The translations under genes and the position numbers were made by a program. From the NCBI RefSeq assembly GCF_017591435.1, contig NC_059283.1, forward strand, positions 8,905,840-8,969,839: DNA of 64,000 nucleotides. Reading direction: 5' to 3'. The notes beneath the pieces were generated by a model. The model worked only from the letters and a program-made list of their open reading frames with translations, ran no database searches and was not told the DNA's origin. This document shows positions 42,210-52,500 of the stretch, piece after piece. Every line of letters begins with the position of its first letter. Position 1 is the stretch's first letter. The DNA is from Portunus trituberculatus (Eukaryota; Arthropoda; Malacostraca; Decapoda; Portunidae).

Positions 42210-43594
42210 AAGTGTGGTTATACCTAAATCAGTATGAAGATGAATATAAGAGTGAATGCCTGTGCTTTGTATGTGAATGGATCAAGGTGGATGGAGAGAA
42301 TGGATGGAATGTATGTACCTGTCTGACTGTGATAGATTAAGGTCCACAAACAGCTAGCTAGCTACATATTTGTGGCATCACAGAAACAGTCTTCTATAAG
42401 TTGCTGTGATATCACAATGAGTTTTACTTGGAGGGAGGTTCAATATCAACATTTTCAAGACAATAGTTTGACATTTCTAACCATTATTTCTGATTCTCTT
42501 CTTTCATCATTATTCTGCAATGTGTGTTTGATTCAGTCTGTCATTTGCTGTCATCCTAGTAGCATTTCAGTCTTCATTCTCCTTATGTTAACATTTTGTT
42601 CATTTGTTTCATTCTCCTTCCCTCTCAGTTTTGTTCTTGATGGTCTGTCATGTGTTTAATGCTTATCCTGTGTTGGCATCCCAGTAGCATCTCCGTCTTC
42701 TCTGTAGTGCAGACATCTCCCATCACATGGTGTTGTACCTCCTTCCTGTCTCCCCCTCGGAATGTTCCCAATGAGTGTTGCTGTGCTGGGTTGGTGCCAA
42801 AAACCTTGTGACCCTGGCAGTGGCTCTCACCCCTGTCAGGCCGACCTTCTGTCCCCAACCCAGCTCCCCTGATCTGTCAAGCAACTAGGAATTGGCTTCC
42901 TCAATTGGTTTCTATGTTGCAATAGTTCTCCAGGTTCATATCCTACAGTGACATGACCCCAGCATTATCAAAACAGGTAAACCTCTTTAGTTGTCAAAAG
43001 AGGACTTACCCAAGCATACACATACCTCTCCTATATGGTGATATATAGGAACAATAGGTTAGCAATGCATATACTTACACAAAAGTCATGTGTAAAGAAA
43101 TAATACATCTTTTTTTGTCGGGGTCACTTGTCCAGACAAAATTTGGAAATGTAAGAGTAACAATTATATGGAAGGAAAAATCTTACATATATTTAAAATG
43201 ATTGTTGCCCAAGGCAGAATTTGCTAGTCATTTTTTGTAAAAAATAGTGATGGTGATGAAAGGCACGTATCCAAATGGAAGATTGTATGATTATATAGTG
43301 TATGTATAGTGTACAGTCCTATAGTGTTATGGAGTGACGTCATTTTGTACCAATGCAATGGTGAGGGCGGCCAGCGCGTGGTGAGTGAGTCGCCTGGTGA
43401 GTGAGTGAGGTGAAGTGGTGTGCGCTGCATCATTAAGTTTGTCTTGTCTTCTTGGGTCACATCACTATGGACCCAAAGGTTTAATGGCTCGCTGATCACT
43501 TATAATTATTATGATCTCCTTATAATCAACTGTTCAGTTAGTTAAGCTGCCAAATTTTATACTGTAGTATTTACTATATAATATTATATATGTT

Positions 43595-43600
43595 AATAAA
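43595..43600 (+). promoter_or_regulatory. Candidate distal polyadenylation signal
   Basis: A canonical AATAAA in the strongly AT-rich 43540-43610 segment, a possible distal 3' end. Confidence 0.35.
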
Positions 43601-44309
43601 TATACCTGAATGTGAAGAATCTTCTATTTTCCTTTGTCATTTAATTTATAAGTGATTAGTTTTACCACTGGGTAAGACTAAATGTATGCTTCACAAGGAG
43701 AACCAGCTGTTCCAAGATAGGATGGAAGTAATCGTAGCAGCCCACAATGCCATAGTTTGGAAGTGGACACTGACAGGGCTGGAGTGTGTATGAGTGGCAG
43801 CACTTGGTGTATAGAAAGGAGTACTGTAGAAAGGTAGTAGGTAGAGGATCTGAAGGGGCTGGATTGCATCTGATTGGCAGTTGCATACATAAGACAGTGT
43901 GTAGAAAGAGGAATTACATGTGTAATAGAAAAGAGGCACAAGAATTGACACCACACACAATGCATCCACCAGTGTTCACTTCATAATCTCACATATAAGT
44001 ATAAATAAAAGGATTCTTGAAAATCACAATATTTGGTATTGTGGAAGTAGACAAGATAAAGTGATGGACAGTTTGATATTCCCTAGATATGAAGATTTTC
44101 CTATGCCTAAAATTGTGAAAAAAATAAATAAAAACATAACCTCCACCCTAACATAGAGGTAGATAAGGTGCTGGAACAGTTGTGCTTCCAAAGAGGGGAA
44201 TTTTAATTCCTACATTAGTTGCCACATATCCTTGGATTTCCTTAAACTGAAGATGAGATTTCTTTAGAAATATCCTTGAATGTGGAATTTTGTCCCCTTT
44301 CATTAGTGT

Positions 44310-44600
44310 GTGTGTGTGTGCATGTTTACCTAGTTGTGTAAATCAAGTTGTACGTATATTACAGGGTTCAAGCAAGGCTCATAGTGATCTGTCTCTATAT
44401 CTACATTTATCTAACTTTTCATTAATTTGTGCATACTTTCTACTGTTATAATCTCTTCACTCAATCCATTCCAGATGCCCACTGTCCTATGTGAAAAACT
44501 TAATTTCTTAATGTTCTTCAAACACTAAGAAGTTCAGTTTTCCACATAGGATGGTGGACATTTGGAATAGATTGAGTGAAAAGATTGTAACAGCAGATGT
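44310..44600. mobile_element. Inverted pair of LINE 3'-end fragments
   Basis: Two arms, 44443-44510 and 44526-44593, are 68 bp each and complementary with about 10 mismatches across a 15 bp loop. The right arm on plus reads RMVDIWNRLSEKIVTAD, and the left arm on minus reads a variant of it. This is typical of the C-terminus of CR1-like reverse transcriptases. The minus copy seems to run back to about 44310, and the plus copy is cut by the SINE at 44602. Confidence 0.55.
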
Positions 44601-44601
44601 G

Positions 44602-44846
44602 ATTCACCTCGGTCGCCTGCTGGTCACCCAGCCAGTCTTCCCCATTACGGAGCGAGCTCAGAGCTCATAGACCGATCTTCGGGTAGGACTGAGACCACAT
44701 AACACACTCCACACACCGTGAAAGCAAAGCCACAACCCCTCGAGTTACATCCCATACCTATTTACTGCTAGGTGAACAGGGGCCACATTTGCCTCGCCGC
44801 TTACCGAGATTCGAACCCAGCCCTCTCGATTGTGAGTCAAGCGTGC

Positions 44847-44847
<1 letters not shown>
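44602..44847 (-). mobile_element. tRNA-derived SINE family A, copy 1
   Basis: The tRNA-like head is on the minus strand at the high end; its extreme 5' part is replaced by a GT array. The B box reads on minus as GGGTTCGAATCTC, and the downstream body matches copies at 50985-51229 and 55511-55786. The low end (attcacctcggt) is the SINE 3' end. Confidence 0.75.

Positions 44848-44881
<34 letters not shown>
44848..44881. repeat. (GT)n microsatellite between SINE copies
   Basis: About 17 gt units joining SINE copy 1 to a 3'-end fragment of a second copy. Confidence 0.9.
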
Positions 44882-44886
<5 letters not shown>

Positions 44887-44919
44887 CACCACGGTCGTCT
44901 GCTGATCACCCAGCCAGTG
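44882..44919 (-). mobile_element. SINE family A, 3'-end fragment
   Basis: The phrase attcaccacggtcgtctgct matches the 3' end of the other family A copies. It is followed by another GT run (44919-44941). Confidence 0.6.
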
Positions 44920-45669
44920 TGTGTGTGTGTATGTGTGTGTCTGAGTATGTGATGGGATGATTTTGATGTATATTGGGTGTTTTTAGTGATTTTTATGTGT
45001 GCTTATTGGTATCTTGAGATGTTACATGGTGGTTTGAGTGTTTTAAGTGGTTTGGGTGTGTTGGATGTGTGTTTAGGATGTGCTTTGTGGTGTGGAGGTG
45101 GTAATACTGAATATTGCATGTTTCTAGTGAGTTCTAAGTGTGTTTATTAATATTTTGAGGTGTTGCATGGTGTTTTGAGTGTGTTTTGGGTTAGTTTTGA
45201 GTGTTTAAAGTGTTTTGGCTGTGTGAGAGTGGTGTTCTGAGTGTATCTTGGAGTATGTGTGTTATTATTATGAAAGCTTTATTGTGTATAAATGCATACA
45301 TACATAAATATGTACATACATTCATACATTCACACATACATTGATATATCCTTAGAAAAATCTGTGACCTAGTCGATTTCCTTAGATTTTTCTAGATTTT
45401 TACATTTCCTTAAAAAAATCCTTATGTAAAATAAATTTTCTTAAAACAAGAAAATGTGCTTGAAAGTGGAAACACTGCGCTGGAATGTTTGAAAACATAT
45501 GGAGAGGTTGTAGGAAGAGGTCAGCCTGATTTGACCTAAAACTCAAGGGGCGTGATGTGATTAGCAGTGATTGCGGCGGCGTGACCTCAACCATTGGTGT
45601 CTGTGCGGTGGTGTGGTGGCGGAAATGTCCCCTTGTCCTGTGACGATTGTGGCGAAAGAGGCGTGGACG

Positions 45670-45671
<2 letters not shown>

Positions 45672-45719
<48 letters not shown>
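45672..45719. repeat. (GA)n microsatellite
   Basis: About 23 ga units. The 700 bp before it has degenerate gtgttttgagtgt repeats (44960-45250) and no gene. Confidence 0.95.
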
Positions 45720-45722
<3 letters not shown>

Positions 45723-45839
45723 AAAATGACATACATTAACATTTAGTCATTGGAATAAAAGCTTGACATCCAACAATTTGCGATAGGACTGAAACTCTGC
45801 CCGTGTAGCGTACAAATATCGACCTACAGAGCAACAAAA

Positions 45840-46004
45840 AAGGGAGGCGTGGCTCTTCCGCCTCGCTTCCCGTGGGTGGAGTTGCATCGCCAGTGTGCGC
45901 GGCGCCCCGGCCCTCATTTAGGTCCGGGGGTGGGGAGGCGGGGATTTGAACCAGGCAGGGGACAGGATTACCTTGTTCCGATGAGCCAGTGAGCCACACT
46001 TCCC
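45840..46004 (-). mobile_element. tRNA-related SINE-like element, family C
   Basis: On the minus strand a TGGCTCACTGG block (A-box-like) near 45990 is followed about 45 bp later by GGTTCAAATCCCC (B box) near 45945, and then a GC-rich body. This is the layout of a tRNA-derived SINE. Only one copy is in the window, and the stem pairing is poor, so a functional tRNA is unlikely. Confidence 0.45.
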
Positions 46005-46097
46005 TCGGTGAGTATTAGTCGGCGGACCGCGCGTGGTGTGACCTGTTGGGGTTTACGTACTGTGGTAACTTGCTATGGCCTGTGTACCTGTTCTGAA

Positions 46098-46212
46098 TTA
46101 CGTACCGTCCTTAGCGAGTAATAATGTACACTTATCGCGTACCATCCATGAAAATACGTGCCCTCCTTAGTGGATATCAACGTAGACTTCTTACGTACCT
46201 GAATTGAATTAC
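46098..46212. repeat. Two-copy decayed minisatellite, unit about 56 bp
   Basis: ttacgtaccgtccttagcga (46098) recurs as atacgtgccctccttagtgg (46154), each followed by a diverged ta..atgtacacttatcgcgtacc-type block. Further acgtac motifs extend on both sides. Confidence 0.55.
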
Positions 46213-47247
46213 GTACAGGTATGAATTTGTCCCTGATATCACATACTTGCCATGAAGATACGTATCGAGGTTATGTTTATTGGTAACACACATGGAATTA
46301 ACCATCTCATGTAATGTGGATAGTGAGTATGTAAGAACGTACAGTGTGTAGTAGGTACGATAGCGGCGGTGTAACGAACATGTAGTAAAAATACGTGCGT
46401 CCTTCAGGCTGGCACAGGACCGGTTATAGAAAGAGAGGGAGGGAGTCATAGGTGTGATGCGAGACCAACCGAGGCCAGTGTTCACGAGTCACGAGGCAGA
46501 GATAGACGTGTTGTATTGGCAGGACCTGAATTGTGGAGAGAAGCGACTATAACACCGTGAAGGAAGAGTAGTCAACTGTTGGAATATTATGTTTGGGAAA
46601 GGAGGGGAAGATAAATTAATAATCGCGTGGCCAAGGCAGACGTGTTGGACTATCCCTGAGGACTAACTATAACAACGTGAGGGAACACTAGTTTGTGTAT
46701 ATGAACTTCTAAACTTGTAAGGCGAAGCTCCGCTACACGCCGAGGGTCAGTCTAGTTAGGGTCACCAGCAAGGAAGGGTGAGGTGATCGCCGCTCTAGTC
46801 AGGTCACACTTTGCAGTCATCTGTCATAAAAGATTCACGTAAACGCATGAAACTAGGTGTGGTGTTTCAAACGTTAACTTGTGTGAAAATATATTAAACA
46901 AATATAGATGTTGATAATGTAAAAGGAAAGAGAAAAGAATGAGAGAGAAGGAAGTAACAGGTGATTTAAGAACGCTTGCTTGGAAAGACATTGAAAAAAA
47001 GGTAACTGAGAAGATAAAGAAACGAAGAAAGGAGGTAAAAGTGAAATAAAGAAGAAAAATCACGTGAGAAACCAAGAATAGATACCCAATGTGAAGAAAA
47101 GGGAAAAGATACACAGAAAAATTAATCATAAGTGAAGTATCATTACATGAATCTTTGAACTAGTGACCCATAATTCGAGTACCCAGCTGAACCAACTGAA
47201 GCCACCTCAACCCATCTATTTACTTCTCGAGGGCCGCTGCAGAGTGA

Positions 47248-47380
47248 TGGAGGATGCGCGTGCCCCGGCAGCACCACCACCACCGGCAGGAGGCGAGGGA
47301 GGGCAGGGGTGTGTCCGTTGGGAGGCTGCTGTGTGTGTATCCAATATTGAGGACCACGTATCCCTTCACGCAGTACTATG
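47248..47380 (+). other. Possible short exon or small ORF
   Basis: An ATG at 47248 opens a Pro/Ala/Gly-rich frame ending at TGA 47379. A second ATG at 47256, one frame over, stays open through a good donor (ggggtaagcc, gt near 47389). Either could be an isolated first exon, but I recognise no family and no partner exon. It may be chance. Confidence 0.2.
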
Positions 47381-47594
47381 AAGCGGGGTAAGCCAAGTTA
47401 TATTGATGCAATTCTGTTCTCATCTTTGTTACTCATTATTGTTTTAATCTTTCCCCTTTTCGTTCGCATCTTCCTTTTTCTTATCCTTTTTCTGTGTCTC
47501 GTTTTTTTCCTTTCTTCTTTTTTTCATGTTTTGTCTTTTCTCCGTCTTTTTTTCTCGTATCCTAATCCTTATATGTATCCATCTTCTCTTCTTA

Positions 47595-48171
47595 AGGTGG
47601 GTTCAAACGTGTCAATATGCGACTGAAAATGCAAATTGGTAGAATTTGCTGCTGAATATCGATGCCAAGAGGCTGGAAGAATCAGTCGCAAAACAAGACC
47701 AACATGTTGGTCTTGTTCAATCGATTTGCGACTTTGTTTATTTTGTGATGTTACGGACAAATGTTTGAAAATGTGATGTCAATGTAGAGAAGAAGATTTT
47801 GGAGTTGGTGAGGGAAAAAGAGCACATCTGGCACCGTAGAAGTGAATTCTACAGCACAAAAAAAAAAAAAAAAACTTCCGCAAATCGGCATTCGATGAGG
47901 TAGCTGCCACCCTCCGATGATTGCTTCCGTCTCTGCAGGATGTTGTTGGAGGTGAGGATTGAATACTTGTGATGATTTAATTTGATCGAAATCGTCATCG
48001 TCACCAGAGGATGACATCTTGTTGAGTAGTTGTTTGTTTTTCATTCATTTCCTGCCAACCAGCCGATACTTCCCAGTCTCTATGTGTGAACGTGTTCCGA
48101 CTAGAAGAACTCAGTCGATACTTCTAGCGACTTGCAATTTCAGTCGCATATTGATACGTGTGAACCCGCGT
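47595..48171. mobile_element. PIF/Harbinger-like TIR element, non-autonomous
   Basis: The ends aggtgggttcaaacgtgtca and, reverse-complemented, acgcgggttcacacgtatca are inverted repeats extending through caatatgcgactgaaa. TTA flanks both sides (47592-47594 and 48172-48174), a 3 bp target duplication typical of PIF/Harbinger. The 577 bp element contains a perfect 26 bp palindrome (47692-47717), an 18-base a run and, on minus, a short open frame with MSSSGDDDDFDQIKS that may be a transposase N-terminal remnant. Confidence 0.75.
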
Positions 48172-48435
48172 TTAGTCTTACTTTCATCATTATCACCTGT
48201 ATTTTCTTTTCTCTCTCCTCTTCCTCCTCCTTATCCATTTGTTTCTTGACGTTTTCCTAATTCTTATCTCTACATCTTTGATCTCCTCTTTCTTCTCTAT
48301 ATTCGTTACATCTTCCATCCCCTCTTCCTTCTTCATTTTATAGTTATTATTAGTATCGCCATTATCACTGTTGTTATCATCATCGTCACCGTTACTTATA
48401 TGTTGGTGTTTCAGTGATAGTCCTATCCTCCCCTG

Positions 48436-48477
48436 CTCCTCCTCCTCCTCCTCCTCCTCCTCCTCCTCCTCCTCCTC
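48436..48477. repeat. (CTC)n array
   Basis: About 14 cct units. The DNA from 48180 to 48430 is c/t-rich with no gene, and 48480-48880 also holds nothing I recognise. Confidence 0.95.
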
Positions 48478-48889
48478 ACAATTGTATGCACCTTCTCTTA
48501 TCCTATAACCTTGAAATTGACAGAATGAACACTTTTATCTATGTATGTGGAAGAAAACCTTTCTAACTTTCACTGCTATCTGTTAAAAAAAAAAAAAATG
48601 GAGTCTGTGAAAAGTGATTAGGGCAAGTGCAAAGCTACATTCCAAAAACACATAATTAATAAGTAGAGCGAATGTTGTAATAGTTTAAATTTTCATGTTT
48701 GTTAATATATTTTTCCTCTACGTTGACTAATTTTACCCAGACGAGATGAAAACTGACATTACTAGTGAGAGGATGAAAGGGTCAAGTTGGGAGAGTGAGA
48801 GGTGAGGGAGAGCAGGTGTGAGAGGCGCGGCAGGTGGACGGAAGTTCAGAAGTGTCGCCACGCCCATTTGTGTTATTCTCTACAGATAT

Positions 48890-49125
48890 TCGTTACTGTT
48901 AGTGTCGTTAGTGTTGCTTTCCTTACTGTTCCCCTCTCTAGTGTTGCTGTTTGTGTTACGTTCCTTATTGATAGTGTCGTTAGTGTTGCTTTCCTTACTG
49001 TTAATGTCGTTAATGTTGTTTTCTCTTACTAATGTTGCTGTGTGTGTTACTTTCTTTACTGATAGTGTCGTTAGTGTTGCTTTCCTTACCGTTCCTCTTT
49101 CTAATGTTGTGGTTTGTGTTACCTA
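48890..49125. repeat. Nested minisatellite of ttagtgttgctttcc type
   Basis: The short unit ta(g/a)tgttgctttccttactg recurs with variants, and a longer block gatagtgtcgttagtgttgct occurs near 48968 and 49060. The open frames through it (Val/Ser/Leu-rich) reflect the repeat. Confidence 0.7.
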
Positions 49126-49412
49126 AGTCCCGAGGTGTGGTGGAAAAGTGTGTGTGTCTGTAAGGTAATTATAAAAATGTCTAGTGTGTGTATAGTATGT
49201 GGTTATTAGTGTATGCAGTGTGTAATTAAATATCTAACGAACTCTTGATTATAAGGTTAAGATTCATACACAAGTTCTTATTTATTTATTTATTTTTATA
49301 CTTATGGCGGCAGTTGAGAGTTCGTAAAAACACAGCGTTACTTTTTACACCAAAAAGCCACCATGAGCCGACGAAATAATGGCTTTAAAATGTACATCTC
49401 TTACCTATTCGC

Positions 49413-49414
<2 letters not shown>

Positions 49415-49483
<69 letters not shown>
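49415..49483. repeat. (CA)n microsatellite
   Basis: About 34 ca units. Confidence 0.95.
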
Positions 49484-49486
<3 letters not shown>

Positions 49487-50249
49487 TCACTCCGCCGCTT
49501 GAGTTAGCACATAAATTGTCACCTGTGTCATTTTGCACTCCGTTACCTGCGAGGGAGGAGTCAGAGAGGGAAGGAGGGATGCCCGGCTGCGGTTAATTAC
49601 TTCTCAGGTGGGATGTCTTTCCTCTCACATCACAGCACAAGATAACACAACACAACACCACACTGCACAGCACCAGCTACGCGGTCGTCTGTCCCCTGCC
49701 CATTGAACGTAAGGAATACACGTCTTCAAACTAATGATGCAGGACAACATGAGATTGCTGAGCTAATACTGCAGTAGGCTCGCCTCGTCTGTCTCTCATC
49801 CCGCTGTTTGGAACGTAAGAAACACCCGTCTAACTAATATATAACGACATTGCGTTAGTCTCGCGTCTTTTTTGCGTGCTATTAATTGGCTTTAGTGGAA
49901 GAAATTTGTTTTTTCAAGGGTGTTTTCGTGATTTCAGTGATAGATTGACAAGTGTCCTGGTTCACATAAGGGGAAGATCAAGAGGATACGGCTGTTCATC
50001 TTTATGGCATCTGAAAACAGTCTTTATGAAAAAACAAAGCGAATAGATAAATATGTAATGATTTTGCTGTCGCATGCAACACACAGAGGATCCTGCATGG
50101 AGTGTGGCGCTTGTCGTGTGGTATTTGAGTGTTGGGTGCTGTGGTGATGCTGAGTTGAAGCCATGAATGGGTGATGTATTTTGTGACCTTCTATAGTGCA
50201 ACGGGTGGTATGTGTGGTGAGGACTGGTGATGTAATGTGGTGTTGAAAA

Positions 50250-50280
50250 CTAGAGATGACACGGACAGTGTCATCTCTAG
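50250..50280. repeat. Perfect 13 bp inverted repeat with 5 bp loop
   Basis: ctagagatgacac at 50250-50262 pairs with gtgtcatctctag at 50268-50280 across ggaca. The surrounding 49960-50340 sequence has degenerate gtgatgta and tggtgttg repeats. No gene is seen. Confidence 0.85.
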
Positions 50281-50495
50281 GGAGCGGTGTTGTGTGGTGA
50301 AGACTAGTGATGACTGATGACGTGGTGCTTTTGAGATGTATTTGAGGGAAGACAGTCCTAGAAGTCAAGCAAAGAAGTGGTGTGATTAATAAAAGAATGT
50401 CATGATACTCAAGACAGTTTAGCAAAGATTCTGAATCACTAATTAGAAAAATACGCATGAAAATTTGACAAAACTACTGAGAGAAGTGTAACTAG

Positions 50496-50501
<6 letters not shown>

Positions 50502-50530
<29 letters not shown>
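50502..50530. repeat. (CT)n microsatellite
   Basis: About 14 ct units. Confidence 0.9.
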
Positions 50531-50534
<4 letters not shown>

Positions 50535-50935
50535 GTCGGTAAGACGAATTATATGCTGGGAGAGGGATGAAATCAGAGTACTAGGACTTAAAATCCGCAA
50601 ACCTGCTTTGTAATAAAAACAAGTGACGTCACCATTTCCCAGCCTCACTCGACTCTACCCTCGCTACACCACCTCCACTCCAAAATATTCCCTTTACTTC
50701 TATGAGAATAGCATAGCTTGTGTCTTTGTTTATTCTCACTGCAGCAGAATGAATGGAAGAAAAAGCTGTCACGGTATGGAGATTGCGTGGTTAGATAAAG
50801 TTACGTACAGTGCAGCCAACCCGTGATGTATTCTGTTAGGTAACGTTGGAATAGGCTTGACTCTCTCTCTCTCTCTCATGTAACCTTACTGTTTGCATAC
50901 ATCATTTCCTTTCAATGTATTCCAGTCATCTATTG

Positions 50936-50936
<1 letters not shown>

Positions 50937-50984
<48 letters not shown>
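50937..50984. repeat. (GT)n microsatellite abutting a SINE
   Basis: About 24 gt units that run directly into SINE family A copy 2. Confidence 0.95.
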
Positions 50985-50986
<2 letters not shown>

Positions 50987-51227
50987 ATTCACCATGGTCC
51001 CCTACGGAAAGAACTCAGAGATCATACTGACCGATCTTCCGGTAAGACTGAGACCACATCACACAACACACACGCCGGGAAAGCGAGGTCACAATCTCTC
51101 GAGTTACATCCCGTACCTATTTACTGCTAATTGAACAGCTAGGGGCTGCACATTTGCCTCGTCGCTCCCGGGACTCGAACCCACCCCCTCTCGATTGAAA
51201 GCCAAGCGTGCTAACCATTACACTACG

Positions 51228-51229
<2 letters not shown>
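50985..51229 (-). mobile_element. tRNA-derived SINE family A, copy 2
   Basis: Read on minus, the head is AGCGTAGTGTAATGGTTAGC with an A box and then GGGTTCGAGTCCCGG with a B box. A tRNA-like anticodon arm lies between (loop ctttcaa). An internal piece near the 3' end is missing relative to copy 3. GT arrays flank both ends. Confidence 0.8.

Positions 51230-51255
<26 letters not shown>
51230..51255. repeat. (GT)n microsatellite abutting the SINE head
   Basis: About 13 gt units directly adjoining the tRNA-like head of SINE copy 2. Confidence 0.9.
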
Positions 51256-51258
<3 letters not shown>

Positions 51259-51362
51259 CACTGTGTACACTCCTCAATGTGTGTGTTGTAAATATAATGC
51301 AAGGAAACGTTCTCTCCGCGAGGACTCCTTTGAACCGTGGTGGCAAGACAGGGAACTCGGAA

Positions 51363-51367
<5 letters not shown>

Positions 51368-51398
<31 letters not shown>
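51368..51398. repeat. (CT)n microsatellite
   Basis: About 15 ct units. Confidence 0.9.
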
Positions 51399-51400
<2 letters not shown>

Positions 51401-51693
51401 AGTATAATTTCGATTCGCAGACAAGAGCTTTAATTTCATTAACAATTTCATCAACAAGAAAGCCAAGTAGATTTAAATCCTCAAGTAATCACAAGACTAA
51501 GCAAACGACCAGAGAGTTGTTAATGTTTTAACATTGTAGAGTGATAAAAGGCACAGTCACGCAGTTAGTTATTCCTGGAAGCGGACTGGGAAGGGCGTGT
51601 GAGCAGTGGGTGTTAGCTGGGGAGGAGGTTGAGGTGAGAGGTGCTGTGAAGGCCGCGCGAGCCACCGGTCACGGTGTTGGTGGCAATAGTGGT

Positions 51694-52066
<373 letters not shown>

Positions 52067-52381
52067 GTTATTGAATATTTGCTTGTTTCATCATCGTCTT
52101 ATCTGTAACAAGATGAGACAAAGTAATATAACCTTCAGCAAATCATGTTCCCGACATCTTGAATATATAGGCTACGTGACAGGTTCATTCTTCTCTTTTC
52201 GTTGAAAGAAGTTGTAGTGCAGCGCAAATGCGTTGCAGGACTAGAAAAACATCCGTATTAATCATAACTCACTGGTTCACACATTCGCTTCACTTTGGAT
52301 TGTAGAAAGTCAATCAGTATGTACACAAGGAAAGTAATGTTTGTGTGGGTGAGGTGAGGCTGAGGTCAATTGACAGAATAG

Positions 52382-52500
52382 TAATAGTAATAGTAGTAGT
52401 AGTAGTAGTAGGTAGTCCATAGTAGTAGTAATAGTAGTAGTAGTAGTAGTAGTAGTAGTATAGCTAGTCCATAGTAGTAGTAGTAGTAGTAGTAGTAGTA
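52382..52500. repeat. (TAG)n with an internal higher-order repeat
   Basis: Three tag/agt blocks are separated by the near-identical phrases tagg tagtccatagtagtag (near 52410) and tagctagtccatagtagtag (near 52461), suggesting expansion of a unit of about 50 bp. The following 1.1 kb (52510-53630), apart from a short GA run at 52630-52657, has nothing I recognise. Confidence 0.8.

Larger units (their letters stand above)
41073..43620 (+). other. Probable rols/TANC 3' UTR and downstream DNA
   Basis: AT-rich, nearly microsatellite-free sequence follows the stop codon. Canonical AATAAA signals at 42204-42209 and 43595-43600 are candidate polyadenylation sites. No further coding exon is visible. 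Confidence 0.45.
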
